Below, one piece after another: positions 32,282 through 41,618 of a DNA stretch of 64,000 nucleotides (the stretch's first letter is position 1; each line of letters starts with the position of its first letter). This DNA is from Bacillota bacterium. Lineage in GTDB: Bacteria; Bacillota; Clostridia; Oscillospirales; Ruminococcaceae. The stretch is from contig JAEZRC010000002.1 in assembly GCA_023440965.1 (NCBI GenBank), forward strand, positions 62,001 through 126,000, written 5' to 3'. The translations under genes and the position numbers were made by a program. The notes beneath the pieces were generated by a model, which was given only the letters and a program-made list of their open reading frames with translations, was not told the origin of the DNA and did not search any database.

Positions 32282-34833
32282 CGAAAATGAAACGACAGGA
32301 TTACATTGCTGTTATAATACTAAGCGGACTATTTTTAGCCTTCACTTTTTATCTTACAGGAGCCAAATATGAATATGGTTCTATGGTTGACTGGGAAAAT
32401 CAGCATGTTATGATTGCTGAATATCTCAGGAATATGTTTTATTCAAACTTTGACTTATCACCTGATTTTGCTATGAATATCGGTGGTGGGCAGAATATAT
32501 ATAATATATCTTACTATGGATTGTTTAACCCATATATTATGCTTTCATATCTGTTCCCTTTTGTGGAAATGATTGATTATATAAAAATATGTAGCAGAGT
32601 AATTGTAATATTAAGTATCTTTCTAATGTATTTGTGGCTGAAGAGAAATAATTATTCATCAAAGATATGCTTTTTCATTACCTTAATTTTTACAACAGCA
32701 ACGCCGATAATATTCCATAGTCACAGACATATCATGTTTATTAATTATTTTCCTTTCCTGATTCTTGGGCTTATCGGAGTTGACTTATGGCTTGAAAAGA
32801 AAAAATCATGGCTTATATCTTTAAGTGTATTATTGATAATTCTATCAAGTTATTTTTTCAGTATTTGCTGTATATTAGTGCTGTGTGTATATGCGATTTA
32901 CAGGTATCTGAGCAAAACAGAAAAGGTACATTTAAAAGAATTAATAGCTTTTGCATTAAAGCTTGTTTTACCTATTCTGACCGGAATCCTGATGTCTTGC
33001 ATTCTTATTGTGCCGACGTTTTTTGCTATTATGAACGGACGAAGCGGAACAGGAAAGCTGCCGGGGCTGTCATTACTTATTCCTAATTTCCTGATTTATA
33101 ATTTTTCTTATAATCCATATTCTCTTGGTGTCGTAGCTTTTGTGCTTTTTGCTGTTATTGCACAGTTGATGTCAAAAAAGAAGCATAATAGGTTCTTATC
33201 AATAGTAATATTATGCATATGGGCTCTTCCTTTTGTTATGTACATTTTAAATGGAACATTATATATTAATGAGAAAATTCTCATTCCATTTCTTCCTATT
33301 GTTTGTATAAACACCGCAGAATTTACAATAGATTTTTTTAAAAAGAAAAAAGTCAGTATCATAGCCTCAATAATATTTATTTTGATTATAATTATTAATA
33401 TTTTATTTTACAAGTCATGTTACACATTCTACGGCAAATTATTTTATTTTAAGGTATTTATAATTGACACATTGCTAATGTTTGCCGGTATGTTGACTTT
33501 TGTTAAATTCAATAAGAAGATTTTGCTAATTGCTCCAGTATGTTTTATGTGCCTTATGTGCTCGGTTATAGTTAATAAATACGATAAATTTGTTCCGGTT
33601 AAAGATTATAAAACAGCATTTTCTAATGTTCCTAAGCAGCTTGTTTATAAGGCTACAAATATAGATAAGGGATTTTATCGTTTTTCAAATGAATACAGCC
33701 CTCATGAGACTGTGAATAAAATATATGCGATGAATTATTATGTTCCTACACTATATTCATCTATTAATAACAGGAAATTCAACGATTTTTATTTCAATAA
33801 AGTGAATAACGAAATGTCATACAGGAATTCTATTTTGATGCACGCATCTAAAAATGTCCTATTTAATATTTTAATGGGGCAGAAATATATTATCACAGAT
33901 AGAAATCCACAGATTGGATATGAATTTCAGGATCAAAAAGGCAAGATTTCACTATATAAAAATGATAACGTTCTGCCAATTGGTTTTTCAACAAGTAAAC
34001 TAATCAATAAAAAGAAGTATGATGAATTGAAATATCCGTATTCAATGGATGTATTACTTAACAGTATTGTTGTTGATGAGAATATAAATACTGCACCACA
34101 GAGCAATATTGAGAAGGTTACAATACCTATTGTTTCAAAAGAATATTCTAATATTAATCTTTCTGAGAAAAATGGAAAGTATGAAATTATTGCAGACAAC
34201 AATGCAAATCTTAATTTAAAGCTTAAAGAACCTATCAAAAATAAGATACTTATAATAAGCTTTAATATGGACTTTCAGCAATCAGGGAAGAGTGATACTT
34301 ATATTATAATTAATGGAGTGAAAAATAAGTTATCTGCAAAGGGTTGCCCATATCCAAACAAAAATTTTGTATTCGACTTTGTAATTTCTTCAAACAAGGA
34401 TATTGATAATCTGGATATATTCTTTAATAAAGGAAAGTATGTTATCAGTGGGATTGAAACATACACACTTGATTATGATAATATAAAGAATATAGCAAAA
34501 AGCGTTGATAAGCTTAATGTTGATACAAGGGAAGTCAAAGGTAATAGGATTGATGGCGATATAAATGTCAAAAAGGATGGATATTTTGTTCTGACAATTC
34601 CTTATGACAAAGGCTTTAATATTTCGGTTGATGGTAAGAAAGTTCCATACGAAAAAGTCAACGAAACTTTTATCGGATTTCCGATTAAACAAGGTTATCA
34701 TAAAATTAGTATAAGATATAAAGCTCCAATGAAATCAACGGGTGTTGCACTTAGTGCTGTTGGAGTAATAATGTTCGTTGCTATAATCATTTATGATAAA
34801 AAGCGAATAAGCAGAAAATTTCCGCAAACCTAA
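32278..34833 (+). CDS. YfhO family membrane glycosyltransferase-like protein
   Basis: 851 aa. About a dozen membrane helices in residues 8-430 are followed by an extracellular C-terminal domain of about 390 residues and a last helix (about 820-840). The opening GSMVDWENQHVMIAEYLRN (Asp/Glu pair after helix 1) is typical of GT-C type YfhO proteins. In Bacillus and Staphylococcus, YfhO relatives glycosylate lipoteichoic acid or similar polymers from lipid-linked sugars outside the membrane. Coupling with the PIG-L deacetylase suggests that the transferred sugar or its lipid carrier is deacetylated. The second Met (32287) is an alternative start. Confidence 0.85.
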   Translation: MTKMKRQDYIAVIILSGLFLAFTFYLTGAKYEYGSMVDWENQHVMIAEYLRNMFYSNFDLSPDFAMNIGGGQNIYNISYYGLFNPYIMLSYLFPFVEMIDYIKICSRVIVILSIFLMYLWLKRNNYSSKICFFITLIFTTATPIIFHSHRHIMFINYFPFLILGLIGVDLWLEKKKSWLISLSVLLIILSSYFFSICCILVLCVYAIYRYLSKTEKVHLKELIAFALKLVLPILTGILMSCILIVPTFFAIMNGRSGTGKLPGLSLLIPNFLIYNFSYNPYSLGVVAFVLFAVIAQLMSKKKHNRFLSIVILCIWALPFVMYILNGTLYINEKILIPFLPIVCINTAEFTIDFFKKKKVSIIASIIFILIIIINILFYKSCYTFYGKLFYFKVFIIDTLLMFAGMLTFVKFNKKILLIAPVCFMCLMCSVIVNKYDKFVPVKDYKTAFSNVPKQLVYKATNIDKGFYRFSNEYSPHETVNKIYAMNYYVPTLYSSINNRKFNDFYFNKVNNEMSYRNSILMHASKNVLFNILMGQKYIITDRNPQIGYEFQDQKGKISLYKNDNVLPIGFSTSKLINKKKYDELKYPYSMDVLLNSIVVDENINTAPQSNIEKVTIPIVSKEYSNINLSEKNGKYEIIADNNANLNLKLKEPIKNKILIISFNMDFQQSGKSDTYIIINGVKNKLSAKGCPYPNKNFVFDFVISSNKDIDNLDIFFNKGKYVISGIETYTLDYDNIKNIAKSVDKLNVDTREVKGNRIDGDINVKKDGYFVLTIPYDKGFNISVDGKKVPYEKVNETFIGFPIKQGYHKISIRYKAPMKSTGVALSAVGVIMFVAIIIYDKKRISRKFPQT

Positions 34834-34840
34834 TAGAATC

Positions 34841-34870
34841 GGCACTGGCTTATTAGTCGAGTGCCTTTTT
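34841..34870 (+). terminator. terminator after the YfhO-like gene
   Basis: GGCACT and AGTGCC pair across a 13-base loop and are followed by TTTTT. Confidence 0.7.
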
Positions 34871-34882
34871 CTTTGAAAACAA

Positions 34883-34910
34883 TTGCATTATCATGACTTA
34901 ATGATATAAT
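34883..34910 (+). promoter_or_regulatory. promoter of the membrane XRE regulator
   Basis: TTGCAT (34883-34888), 16-base spacer, TATAAT (34905-34910), with GGGGG before the ATG at 34951. Confidence 0.6.
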
Positions 34911-34950
34911 AAAATCAAATCAATAAATAATCATATATGGGGGTATCATA

Positions 34951-35985
34951 ATGCAAGAAAAACAAACACTTGGAGCATTCATAGCAAAAAAAAGAAAAGA
35001 AGCAAACATGACACAAAGAGATTTAGCTGAACGATTATTTGTAACCGAATCAGCAGTTTCAAAGTGGGAGAGGGGAATTTCCTATCCTGACATTTCACTT
35101 GTATCCGCAATCTGTGATGCCTTAGAATTAAATGAACATGAATTGATTACAGCAAGTGAAGATACAAATCAAAGAAAAATAGAACTAGACGCAAAAAAAT
35201 TCAACAATATGAAAAAAGCATATCAATGGACTTTCAATATATCATACGGAGCAGCGTTGTTGACTTGTTTAATCTGTAATTTAGCAATTAATCACACTTT
35301 ATCCTGGTTCTTTTTAGTATTCACATCAATTGCAGTTGCTTTTTCTTTAACATCACTTCCAAGTTTGCTTAAGAAGAACAAAGGTATTACAACTCTTTGG
35401 GCATTTACAGGGTCACTAATTTTATTGTTTTTGACGTGTTGTCTTTATACTGGTGGCGATTGGTTCTGGATAGCAACAATACCGACGCTTTTTGGATTGT
35501 CACTTATCTTTCTTCCATTTGGATTGCGTGGAATGATTCTCCCAAGTTGTCTTTCAAATCAAAAAACACTTATGTATTTTATAATAAACACGGTTTTCCT
35601 GTTTGTAACAATACTTGTGTCAATGATATATGCAGGAAACTTTGAAAAAGACTTTTCAATAGCATTGCAGATAACAGCAATTTCACTTATACCAGCTTGG
35701 GCTATGATGATAGTGATAAGATATATGAAAATTAATGGTTTGTATAAAGCATCGATATGCGTGTTCGTTTCTGCAATTTATACTTTTATATGTAACAGCT
35801 TCCGGGATGTAATTATAGATAACAAACCATTTCAATTACAAAAAGTCAACTTATCAAACTGGTCTGATACATATGTTTCTGGCAATACAAATTTTATTGT
35901 TGTATTATCATTAATAGTGATAGCAATAGTACTTGCCGTTGGTGGAACAATCTCTGAAGTTACAACTCAAAATAAAAAAGCATAA
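34951..35985 (+). CDS. XRE-type helix-turn-helix protein with membrane domain
   Basis: 344 aa. Residues 5-65 are a Cro/C1-type HTH (KRKEANMTQRDLAERLF; AVSKWERGISYP). After a 25-residue linker there are about eight membrane helices (90-335) with no recognisable catalytic motif. The HTH-membrane fusion suggests a membrane-tethered DNA-binding regulator that senses an envelope signal, but its targets are unknown. It is monocistronic with its own promoter and a strong two-way terminator. Confidence 0.82.
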   Translation: MQEKQTLGAFIAKKRKEANMTQRDLAERLFVTESAVSKWERGISYPDISLVSAICDALELNEHELITASEDTNQRKIELDAKKFNNMKKAYQWTFNISYGAALLTCLICNLAINHTLSWFFLVFTSIAVAFSLTSLPSLLKKNKGITTLWAFTGSLILLFLTCCLYTGGDWFWIATIPTLFGLSLIFLPFGLRGMILPSCLSNQKTLMYFIINTVFLFVTILVSMIYAGNFEKDFSIALQITAISLIPAWAMMIVIRYMKINGLYKASICVFVSAIYTFICNSFRDVIIDNKPFQLQKVNLSNWSDTYVSGNTNFIVVLSLIVIAIVLAVGGTISEVTTQNKKA

Positions 35986-35990
35986 TAAAA

Positions 35991-36014
35991 ACGGGCAGGA
36001 ATTTTCCTGCCCGT
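35991..36014. terminator. bidirectional terminator
   Basis: ACGGGCAGGA and TCCTGCCCGT (10 bp, GC-rich) have loop ATTT, with T-rich sequence on both sides; it separates the XRE and copper genes. Confidence 0.88.
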
Positions 36015-36023
36015 AGTTTTTGA

Positions 36024-36236
36024 TTAATAGCTTTCGATTGAAACAACCTGATAGCCTAAATCTTCAATTTCATTTTTAATGTAGTCATCTTTAATGTTTC
36101 CACATTCAATTATTGCTCGTCCTTCATCAAGATTAACATCAACAGAGGTTACACCATCAATTACAGCTAAAGCCTCTTTAACGTGTCGGACACAGTTGTG
36201 ACAGCTCATTCCTTCAATTCGGATTTCCTTTTTCAT
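36024..36236 (-). CDS. CopZ-like heavy-metal-associated domain protein
   Basis: 70 aa, a single HMA ferredoxin-like fold. The metal site is GMSCHNC (residues 9-15, C-x2-C). Such proteins carry Cu(I) in the cytoplasm and hand it to the P-type ATPase. It starts 15 bases after the copA stop with its own AAAGGATG ribosome site, so copA and this gene form one operon. Confidence 0.92.
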   Translation of the reverse strand: MKKEIRIEGMSCHNCVRHVKEALAVIDGVTSVDVNLDEGRAIIECGNIKDDYIKNEIEDLGYQVVSIESY

Positions 36237-36251
36237 ATTATCATCCTTTCA

Positions 36252-38474
36252 TTATTTATCTGGTGAAAATGTTTTAAGTCTTAACGCATTTGTAACAACA
36301 GAAACTGAGCTTAAACTCATTGCTGCTCCTGCAATCATTGGATTCATTAGCGGCCCGCCAAAAAGATATAATATTCCCATTGCAATTGGTATTCCGATAG
36401 TATTATAACCAAAAGCCCAGAAGAGATTTTCTTTTATGTTTTTAATCGTACTCTTGCTTAGCTTAATCGCCGCAGGAACGTCCATCAGATCGTTTTTCAT
36501 AAGAACTATATCAGCAGATTCAATAGCAACATCAGTACCCGAGCCGATTGCTATACCGACATCAGCCTGTGCAAGTGCAGGGGAATCGTTTATTCCGTCA
36601 CCTACCATTGCAACAATATTTCCGTCTGACTGTATCCGTTTGACTTTTTCCGACTTTTCGTGCGGTAATACTTCAGCAAGAACAACGTCAATACCGACTT
36701 CTTTAGCAATAGCATTAGCAGTATTTTGATTGTCACCAGTTATCATTGCTGTTTTAATGCCCATACTGTGGAGCTTTTTGATAGCTTTCGCACTGTTTTC
36801 TTTAACAGTATCAGCCACAGCAATAAGTCCGCAAAGCTTATTATCAATGCAAACATACATCGGAGTTTTACCTTGATTTGAAAGGTTTTCAGCAGTGTTG
36901 TTGAGAGACTCAGTACTAATATAATTATTCTTCATCAAAAGATTATTACCAAACAAAACTATCTTTCCATCCGCTGAAAATTTTATGCCCTGACCAGTTA
37001 TTGATTCAAAATTGCTTACTTCAAAAAATTCAGAATCATTTTCCTGCGCTTTGTTTATAATAGCCTCACCGAGAGGATGCTCGGAGGCTTTTTCGCCTGA
37101 CGCAACTATTTTTATTAGATAGCATTCATCATAGTCTTCGTTTGTGATTATATCAGTAACCTTCGGTTTGCCCTCGGTAATTGTTCCTGTCTTGTCAAAA
37201 ACTACTGTGTTAATTTTATGTGCTGTTTCAAGTGCTTCACCATTTTTAATGAGAATTCCGTGTTCCGCTCCTTTTCCCGTTCCAACCATAATAGCTGTCG
37301 GAGTAGCAAGCCCCAATGCACATGGGCAGGCAATTACAAGGACTGATATAAATATAGTAAGTGCAAATATAGCGCTTTGTCCACTTATAAGCCAAGCAAG
37401 TGAAGATATAACAGCAAGTGTCATTACCACAGGAACAAATACTCCTGAAATTTTATCTGCAAGCTTTGCAATAGGTGCTTTTGAACCCTGTGCCTCTTCA
37501 ACAAGTCTTATTATTTGTGCAAGGGTAGTATCGTCGCCGACTTTTGTCGCCTTGTATTTAACATATCCATTTTTATTAATGCTTGCTCCGATTATACTGT
37601 CGCCAGTTTTTTTCTCAACAGGAATACTTTCTCCCGTTAGCATTGATTCATCCACAGAAGTCGTTCCCTCAATTATTATTCCGTCTACAGGGATTTTTTC
37701 TCCTGGTTTTACAATAACTATATCGCCGACGTTTACTTTATCAATATCAACAGTGATTTCATTTCCGTCCTTGATAATTAATGCAACATTTGGGCGAAGT
37801 CCAATAAGCTTTTTTATTGCTTCACTTGTTTTTCCTTTTGAAATGTTTTCAAGGAATTTCCCAAGAGTAATTAATGTTATAATTGTTGCTGCTGATTCAA
37901 AATATAATTCGTGTACATAATGGTTATGCCCACTAATAATTTTTAAAACTGCATATAAGCCGTATAAAATGGCCGAACCTGTTCCTATCGCTATAAGTGA
38001 ATCCATATTAGGACTACCCTTAAAAAGCGACCTAAACCCTATCGTGTAGAATTTATACCCGAGTATAACTACTGGTAGTGTGAGTAATAATTGTATAAGG
38101 GCATAAACCAGAGGATTATGAGAAGGTGAGATAACCTTTGGTAAAGGTAGCCCTATCATATGTCCCATTGAAATATATAAAAGCGGTATTGTGAAAATAG
38201 CAGAAAAAATAAACCTTTTTTTTAGATTACCTGAGGTATCTTCCTTTTCAATAGGCTTTGTTTTATCTGGTACACTTGCACCATACCCTGCTTTTGAAAC
38301 AGTATTGATTATGTCGTGTATGGAAGTTATCTTTTCATCATATATGACCGTCAGCTTTTCTGTGGCAAGGTTAACACTTGCTTGAGATACTCCGTCAAGC
38401 TTTCCTGTAACCCTTTCTACTGCCCTTGAGCATGCCGCACAGGTCATTCCACTTATATTAAAAATAGTTTTCAT
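36252..38474 (-). CDS. copA: copper-translocating P-type ATPase
   Basis: 740 aa from the ATG at 38472-38474 after AAAGGAG; in-frame codons further upstream lack a ribosome site. One N-terminal HMA domain (GMTCAAC near residue 9) is followed by eight membrane helices. The actuator is marked by MLTGESIPV, the ion path by the CPC motif in IACPCALGLATP, the phosphorylation site by DKTGTITEG, the SEHPLGEAI motif of P1B pumps, and the hinge by GDGINDSPALAQAD. It exports Cu(I) from the cytoplasm. The HxlR regulator gene is divergent, 122 bases away. No CsoR or CopY gene is present here. Confidence 0.95.
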   Translation of the reverse strand: MKTIFNISGMTCAACSRAVERVTGKLDGVSQASVNLATEKLTVIYDEKITSIHDIINTVSKAGYGASVPDKTKPIEKEDTSGNLKKRFIFSAIFTIPLLYISMGHMIGLPLPKVISPSHNPLVYALIQLLLTLPVVILGYKFYTIGFRSLFKGSPNMDSLIAIGTGSAILYGLYAVLKIISGHNHYVHELYFESAATIITLITLGKFLENISKGKTSEAIKKLIGLRPNVALIIKDGNEITVDIDKVNVGDIVIVKPGEKIPVDGIIIEGTTSVDESMLTGESIPVEKKTGDSIIGASINKNGYVKYKATKVGDDTTLAQIIRLVEEAQGSKAPIAKLADKISGVFVPVVMTLAVISSLAWLISGQSAIFALTIFISVLVIACPCALGLATPTAIMVGTGKGAEHGILIKNGEALETAHKINTVVFDKTGTITEGKPKVTDIITNEDYDECYLIKIVASGEKASEHPLGEAIINKAQENDSEFFEVSNFESITGQGIKFSADGKIVLFGNNLLMKNNYISTESLNNTAENLSNQGKTPMYVCIDNKLCGLIAVADTVKENSAKAIKKLHSMGIKTAMITGDNQNTANAIAKEVGIDVVLAEVLPHEKSEKVKRIQSDGNIVAMVGDGINDSPALAQADVGIAIGSGTDVAIESADIVLMKNDLMDVPAAIKLSKSTIKNIKENLFWAFGYNTIGIPIAMGILYLFGGPLMNPMIAGAAMSLSSVSVVTNALRLKTFSPDK

Positions 38475-38596
38475 AGCTACTCCTTTCACTTGATAAAAAA
38501 ATATGTCTATGTTATTATTATAATAGTTAATATAAAAAATAAAAGTACGCACTTTATTGGTATATACTATATAAAAAGTAACTATGGGGTAATTTT

Positions 38597-38962
38597 ATGA
38601 ATGATAAATATAACTGTCCTGTTGAGGCAACCCTTGATCTCATTGGCGGTAAGTACAAGGCTTTGATTTTATGGCATCTTATTGATAACGTTTTAAGATT
38701 CGGTGAGCTGCAAAGATTCATTCCTGATGCAACACCCAAAATGCTTACTCAACAGCTTAGAGAGCTTGAAAAGGATAATCTTATCATAAGGACTGTTTAC
38801 CCGGTCGTACCGCCAAAAGTCGAATATAAATTAACTGATTTCGGTAATAGTATGATACCAGTACTTGAAAAAATGTATAGCTGGGGAGAAACTTATCTCG
38901 CAAAACAAGGAAAATGCCCAAGCTGTAATATGAAAAAGCATAATAAAGCTGACATTGAATAA
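38597..38962 (+). CDS. HxlR family transcriptional regulator
   Basis: 121 aa winged helix protein. The family opening NCPVEATLDLIGGKYKALIL (residues 6-25) includes the conserved Cys7, the redox-sensing position in HypR/YodB-type members. The C-terminus has an extra CPSCNMKKH that could bind a metal or act as a redox site. It is divergent from copA and so may control it, although copper operons are more often under CsoR or CopY. AT-rich sequence between the two genes shows no clear shared operator. Confidence 0.85.
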   Translation: MNDKYNCPVEATLDLIGGKYKALILWHLIDNVLRFGELQRFIPDATPKMLTQQLRELEKDNLIIRTVYPVVPPKVEYKLTDFGNSMIPVLEKMYSWGETYLAKQGKCPSCNMKKHNKADIE

Positions 38963-38973
38963 TCAATGTCAGC
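38948..38973. terminator. bidirectional terminator between HxlR and AraC genes
   Basis: GCTGACATTGA and TCAATGTCAGC pair (11 bp) around ATAA with a TTTT tail; the left arm overlaps the HxlR stop region. Confidence 0.8.
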
Positions 38974-38981
38974 TTTTACTA

Positions 38982-39878
38982 TTAACATTTAGTTTTAATA
39001 CGATAATTTCTCGGCGAAGTACCTACATTTTTCTTGAAGAAATTGCTGAAGTCACTTACATTCTCATATCCCACACGCCCTGCGATTTCTTTTATGGCAA
39101 GTGTAGTGTTTGCAATAAGATATGAGGCAATCTTTATCCTTGTACTATTTAAAAATTGTATTGCTGTCATACCTGTTTTTTCTTTTACAATATCATTAAG
39201 CTTATTTCTGTTCATTAAATATTTTTTTGTAATCTGTGATAATGTAATATTTTCAGAAATATTTTCAGTAAGATATTCAGTTATTTCATTTGCAATATTA
39301 TTATTGAGGTTATTGCCGGTATCTTTAGATAAGTAATACAGCTGATTGATGTTAATGATAAGCTCAATGAAATATGATCGACTTCTGCATGGCCAGTAGC
39401 CGTCATACTGCAGAAGAAGTTCATTATCAATATTGTTAATGAGCTTTTTCAGTTGAAGGTATTTATCAATCGATATATCATATCTGTTCGGCATATTTAC
39501 ATCAAGATTGTAAAAAGTATTAAGCAGAATTGCATCCTGCCTTGCGGTTGTATTAATTTCATTAAAATCAATGCTATCCAGGAACTCGAATTCAAACAAG
39601 TCATTCAGTACACGCGGATGAAAATACAGGCAAGTCATATGCTTAATTGTTGTTGCATTAAAACGAACTACATCATTCTGATTGAGGCATAAAACAAAAG
39701 GCGAAGAGAAATTAAAGCTATTATTATTCAGGGTAAACTGCCCCTGACAATTATCAACAAGAATAATCTTGCATCTGTCATTTGAATTTAGGTTAGCAAT
39801 AGGTATGTCTCTACTTTCAACAAATAGTTCAACAACTTTGACCCAATAGTCTGATTTAGAATTTGTTAATAAATCCAT
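38982..39878 (-). CDS. AraC family transcriptional regulator
   Basis: 298 aa. The N-terminal 190 residues are a ligand-binding/dimerisation part with a cupin-like start (CRSR near residue 170 is not a motif). The C-terminal 100 residues hold the paired HTH of AraC/XylS (NITLSQITKKYLMNRNKL; IKEIAGRVGYENVSDFSNFF; GTSPRNYR). The gene follows the metallo-hydrolase lipoprotein gene at 39936 on the same strand, 57 bases away. Both lipoprotein genes carry a shared element overlapping their -35 regions, the usual site for an AraC-type activator, so this protein is the best candidate to bind it. Confidence 0.9.
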   Translation of the reverse strand: MDLLTNSKSDYWVKVVELFVESRDIPIANLNSNDRCKIILVDNCQGQFTLNNNSFNFSSPFVLCLNQNDVVRFNATTIKHMTCLYFHPRVLNDLFEFEFLDSIDFNEINTTARQDAILLNTFYNLDVNMPNRYDISIDKYLQLKKLINNIDNELLLQYDGYWPCRSRSYFIELIININQLYYLSKDTGNNLNNNIANEITEYLTENISENITLSQITKKYLMNRNKLNDIVKEKTGMTAIQFLNSTRIKIASYLIANTTLAIKEIAGRVGYENVSDFSNFFKKNVGTSPRNYRIKTKC

Positions 39879-39935
39879 AAAACACCCCTTTACGTTATAA
39901 TAACATAAAGAAGCGTTTTTTTCAATAATTTGTTT

Positions 39936-40694
39936 TTATTTTGTCAATTTTATGGTCTTTCCGTACTCAACAAGCATACCATTCTTTGGTGTGAATAGCT
40001 TTGCATTATCGGCATCATAATCTGCCTGACCTAATGTTACGTGAATAGGAATAGAATGTTTTGCCTTGATAATGTTTGCACATTCAGTAGCTTCCTCACT
40101 TGACATATTGTATATTCCGTCGGTTGGAAAAAGTGCATAATCAAGATTTCTGTCAGCAAGCTTTGTCATATCATCAATCTTTGAAGTATCTCCAGCATGA
40201 TATACTGTTATTCCATCAACAGTTATTATGTAACCAACACTTTCGCTTCTCTTGTGGTTTGCATTCTCAGCAGGAACTGCTTCGATTTTAATACTGTTGA
40301 TATCTTTTGTCTGATATGTCCCATCTTTGAGCATATCATCACTCTTCAGTACTGTGCCGTTTGCATTAAGGGTAACAAGGTCTACGTGATTGTGGTCATC
40401 GTGGTTGTGAGTTACAAGAACGATATCGCCCTTTTGAGTGTAGTCGCCATTGTAATAAGGGTCGATATAGATAACCGTACCATCTTTTGAAACAATCTTT
40501 ACACTCGCATGACCTATTAATGTCATTGTTGTTTTGCCTTTTGTGTCTGCTGCATCTATATATTGTGCAAAAGCAGTATCTTTAGAAACTTCAGGTTTAT
40601 TAGCTTTTGATGAACTGTCTTTTGTTTTTCCTCCGCAAGCGGTAAGAAAACTGAACAATGAAATCACCAGAACGGATAATAGGATTCTTTTCAT
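39936..40694 (-). CDS. lipoprotein with metallo-beta-lactamase (UlaG-like) fold
   Basis: 252 aa. A signal peptide with lipobox LTAC (Cys20) is followed by an MBL hydrolase domain from about residue 55. Metal ligands are complete: THNHDDH (H96, H98, D100, H101), a later His in NANHKR, Asp in YHAGDTSKI, and a final His in IPIHVT. The sequence type is that of UlaG/YtnP-like MBL proteins, hydrolases of lactone-, phosphodiester- or amide-type bonds. It would work outside the cell, tethered to the membrane; the substrate is unknown. Its promoter has the shared AraC-type box at 40740-40757. Confidence 0.88.
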   Translation of the reverse strand: MKRILLSVLVISLFSFLTACGGKTKDSSSKANKPEVSKDTAFAQYIDAADTKGKTTMTLIGHASVKIVSKDGTVIYIDPYYNGDYTQKGDIVLVTHNHDDHNHVDLVTLNANGTVLKSDDMLKDGTYQTKDINSIKIEAVPAENANHKRSESVGYIITVDGITVYHAGDTSKIDDMTKLADRNLDYALFPTDGIYNMSSEEATECANIIKAKHSIPIHVTLGQADYDADNAKLFTPKNGMLVEYGKTIKLTK

Positions 40695-40714
40695 GATATC
40701 ACTCCTTTAAGAAT

Positions 40715-40757
40715 ATTATAGCTTATTTAACGCAATTTCATATAGAAAAAGTGCACA
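40715..40757 (-). promoter_or_regulatory. promoter and AraC-type box of the first MBL lipoprotein gene
   Basis: On the reverse strand the element TGTGCACTTTTTCTATAT occupies 40757-40740, followed after 19 bases by a TATAAT -10 box at 40720-40715. The -35 position has no consensus hexamer (ATATGA) and is overlapped by the element, as expected for an activator-dependent promoter. Confidence 0.7.
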
Positions 40758-40835
40758 GGAAGTTGAAAAATCTGCATATAATTAGTATATAGGTTCCATT
40801 TCTATTAATTAAATTCAATAATATAATATATTATT

Positions 40836-41594
40836 TTATGGATTAAGTTCTATTGTTTTGCCGTATTCAACAAGCATTCTGGTCTTTGCTTTAAATGTAT
40901 CTGCGTACTTTTTATCATATGGTTCCTGCCACATACCTAAGTGGAAAGGTATAGTATGCTTTGCATTAATAATATTTGAGCAGTCAGTTGCTTCCTGCAT
41001 TGTCATATTAAGAATACCGTCAACAGGTAAAAGCGCATATGTTATGTTTTTGTCAGCAAGGTTTTTCATTTCCTTTACGTTGAGCGTGTCACTTGCGTGG
41101 TAAACAGTAATTCCATCGAATGTGAGAAGTAATCCAACGTGGTCACCCTTGCCGTGATTATAATTATATGCTGGCACAGCCTCAATTTTTATACCTTTTG
41201 CCTCGAATTTTGAATAGACGTCGTTCTTTACAAAATCAGAACTTTGATAGAACTTTCCATCATCCTTTAGGGTTACGAGATGCCTTCTGTTACAATCCTC
41301 GTGGTTGTGGGAAATCAAAAGAAGGTCTGCCTTTTGCGTATAATCTCCCTCATAAAACGGATCTATGTATATTACTATGCCTTCTCTTGTGACTATCTTT
41401 ACACTTGAGTGACCTATAAGTGTTAAAGTCGCTTTTCCTTTGCTTTTTGAAGGTTCAACATAATCAGCAAACTTTATATTATCAGATGAATTTAATTTTA
41501 CTGTTTCTGTCGAGTTGCTATCTTCTTTTTTTTTGCATGATGTTATACTAAAAAGAACAGTAATTAATAAAACTGCCCAAATAATTTTTTTCAT
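40836..41594 (-). CDS. paralogous MBL-fold lipoprotein with altered metal site
   Basis: 252 aa from the ATG at 41592-41594 (AAAAGGAGTG upstream). Lipobox ITSC (Cys20). It is clearly a paralogue of the neighbouring gene, sharing TLIGHSSVKIV-, YIDPFYEGDYTQKAD- and YHASDT-like blocks at the same positions. The metal motif, however, reads SHNHEDC (H96, H98, D100, C101), so the fourth ligand of H-x-H-x-D-H is Cys. The later His (YNYNHGKG), Asp (ASDT) and His (IPFHLG) remain. Enzyme activity may be changed rather than lost. It has its own promoter with the shared box at 41644-41661. Confidence 0.88.
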   Translation of the reverse strand: MKKIIWAVLLITVLFSITSCKKKEDSNSTETVKLNSSDNIKFADYVEPSKSKGKATLTLIGHSSVKIVTREGIVIYIDPFYEGDYTQKADLLLISHNHEDCNRRHLVTLKDDGKFYQSSDFVKNDVYSKFEAKGIKIEAVPAYNYNHGKGDHVGLLLTFDGITVYHASDTLNVKEMKNLADKNITYALLPVDGILNMTMQEATDCSNIINAKHTIPFHLGMWQEPYDKKYADTFKAKTRMLVEYGKTIELNP

Positions 41595-41618
41595 TATTAT
41601 CACTCCTTTTAATTAATA

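Noticed and set aside
37144..37920. 258-codon open frame on the forward strand
   Set aside because: It is wholly antisense to copA, which has all P1B ATPase motifs; the frame arises from copA's codon pattern.
38475..38596. CsoR or CopY operator in the copA-HxlR intergenic region
   Set aside because: There is no TACANNTGTA (CopY) and no G/C-rich CsoR palindrome; only AT-rich sequence with short, poorly paired repeats.
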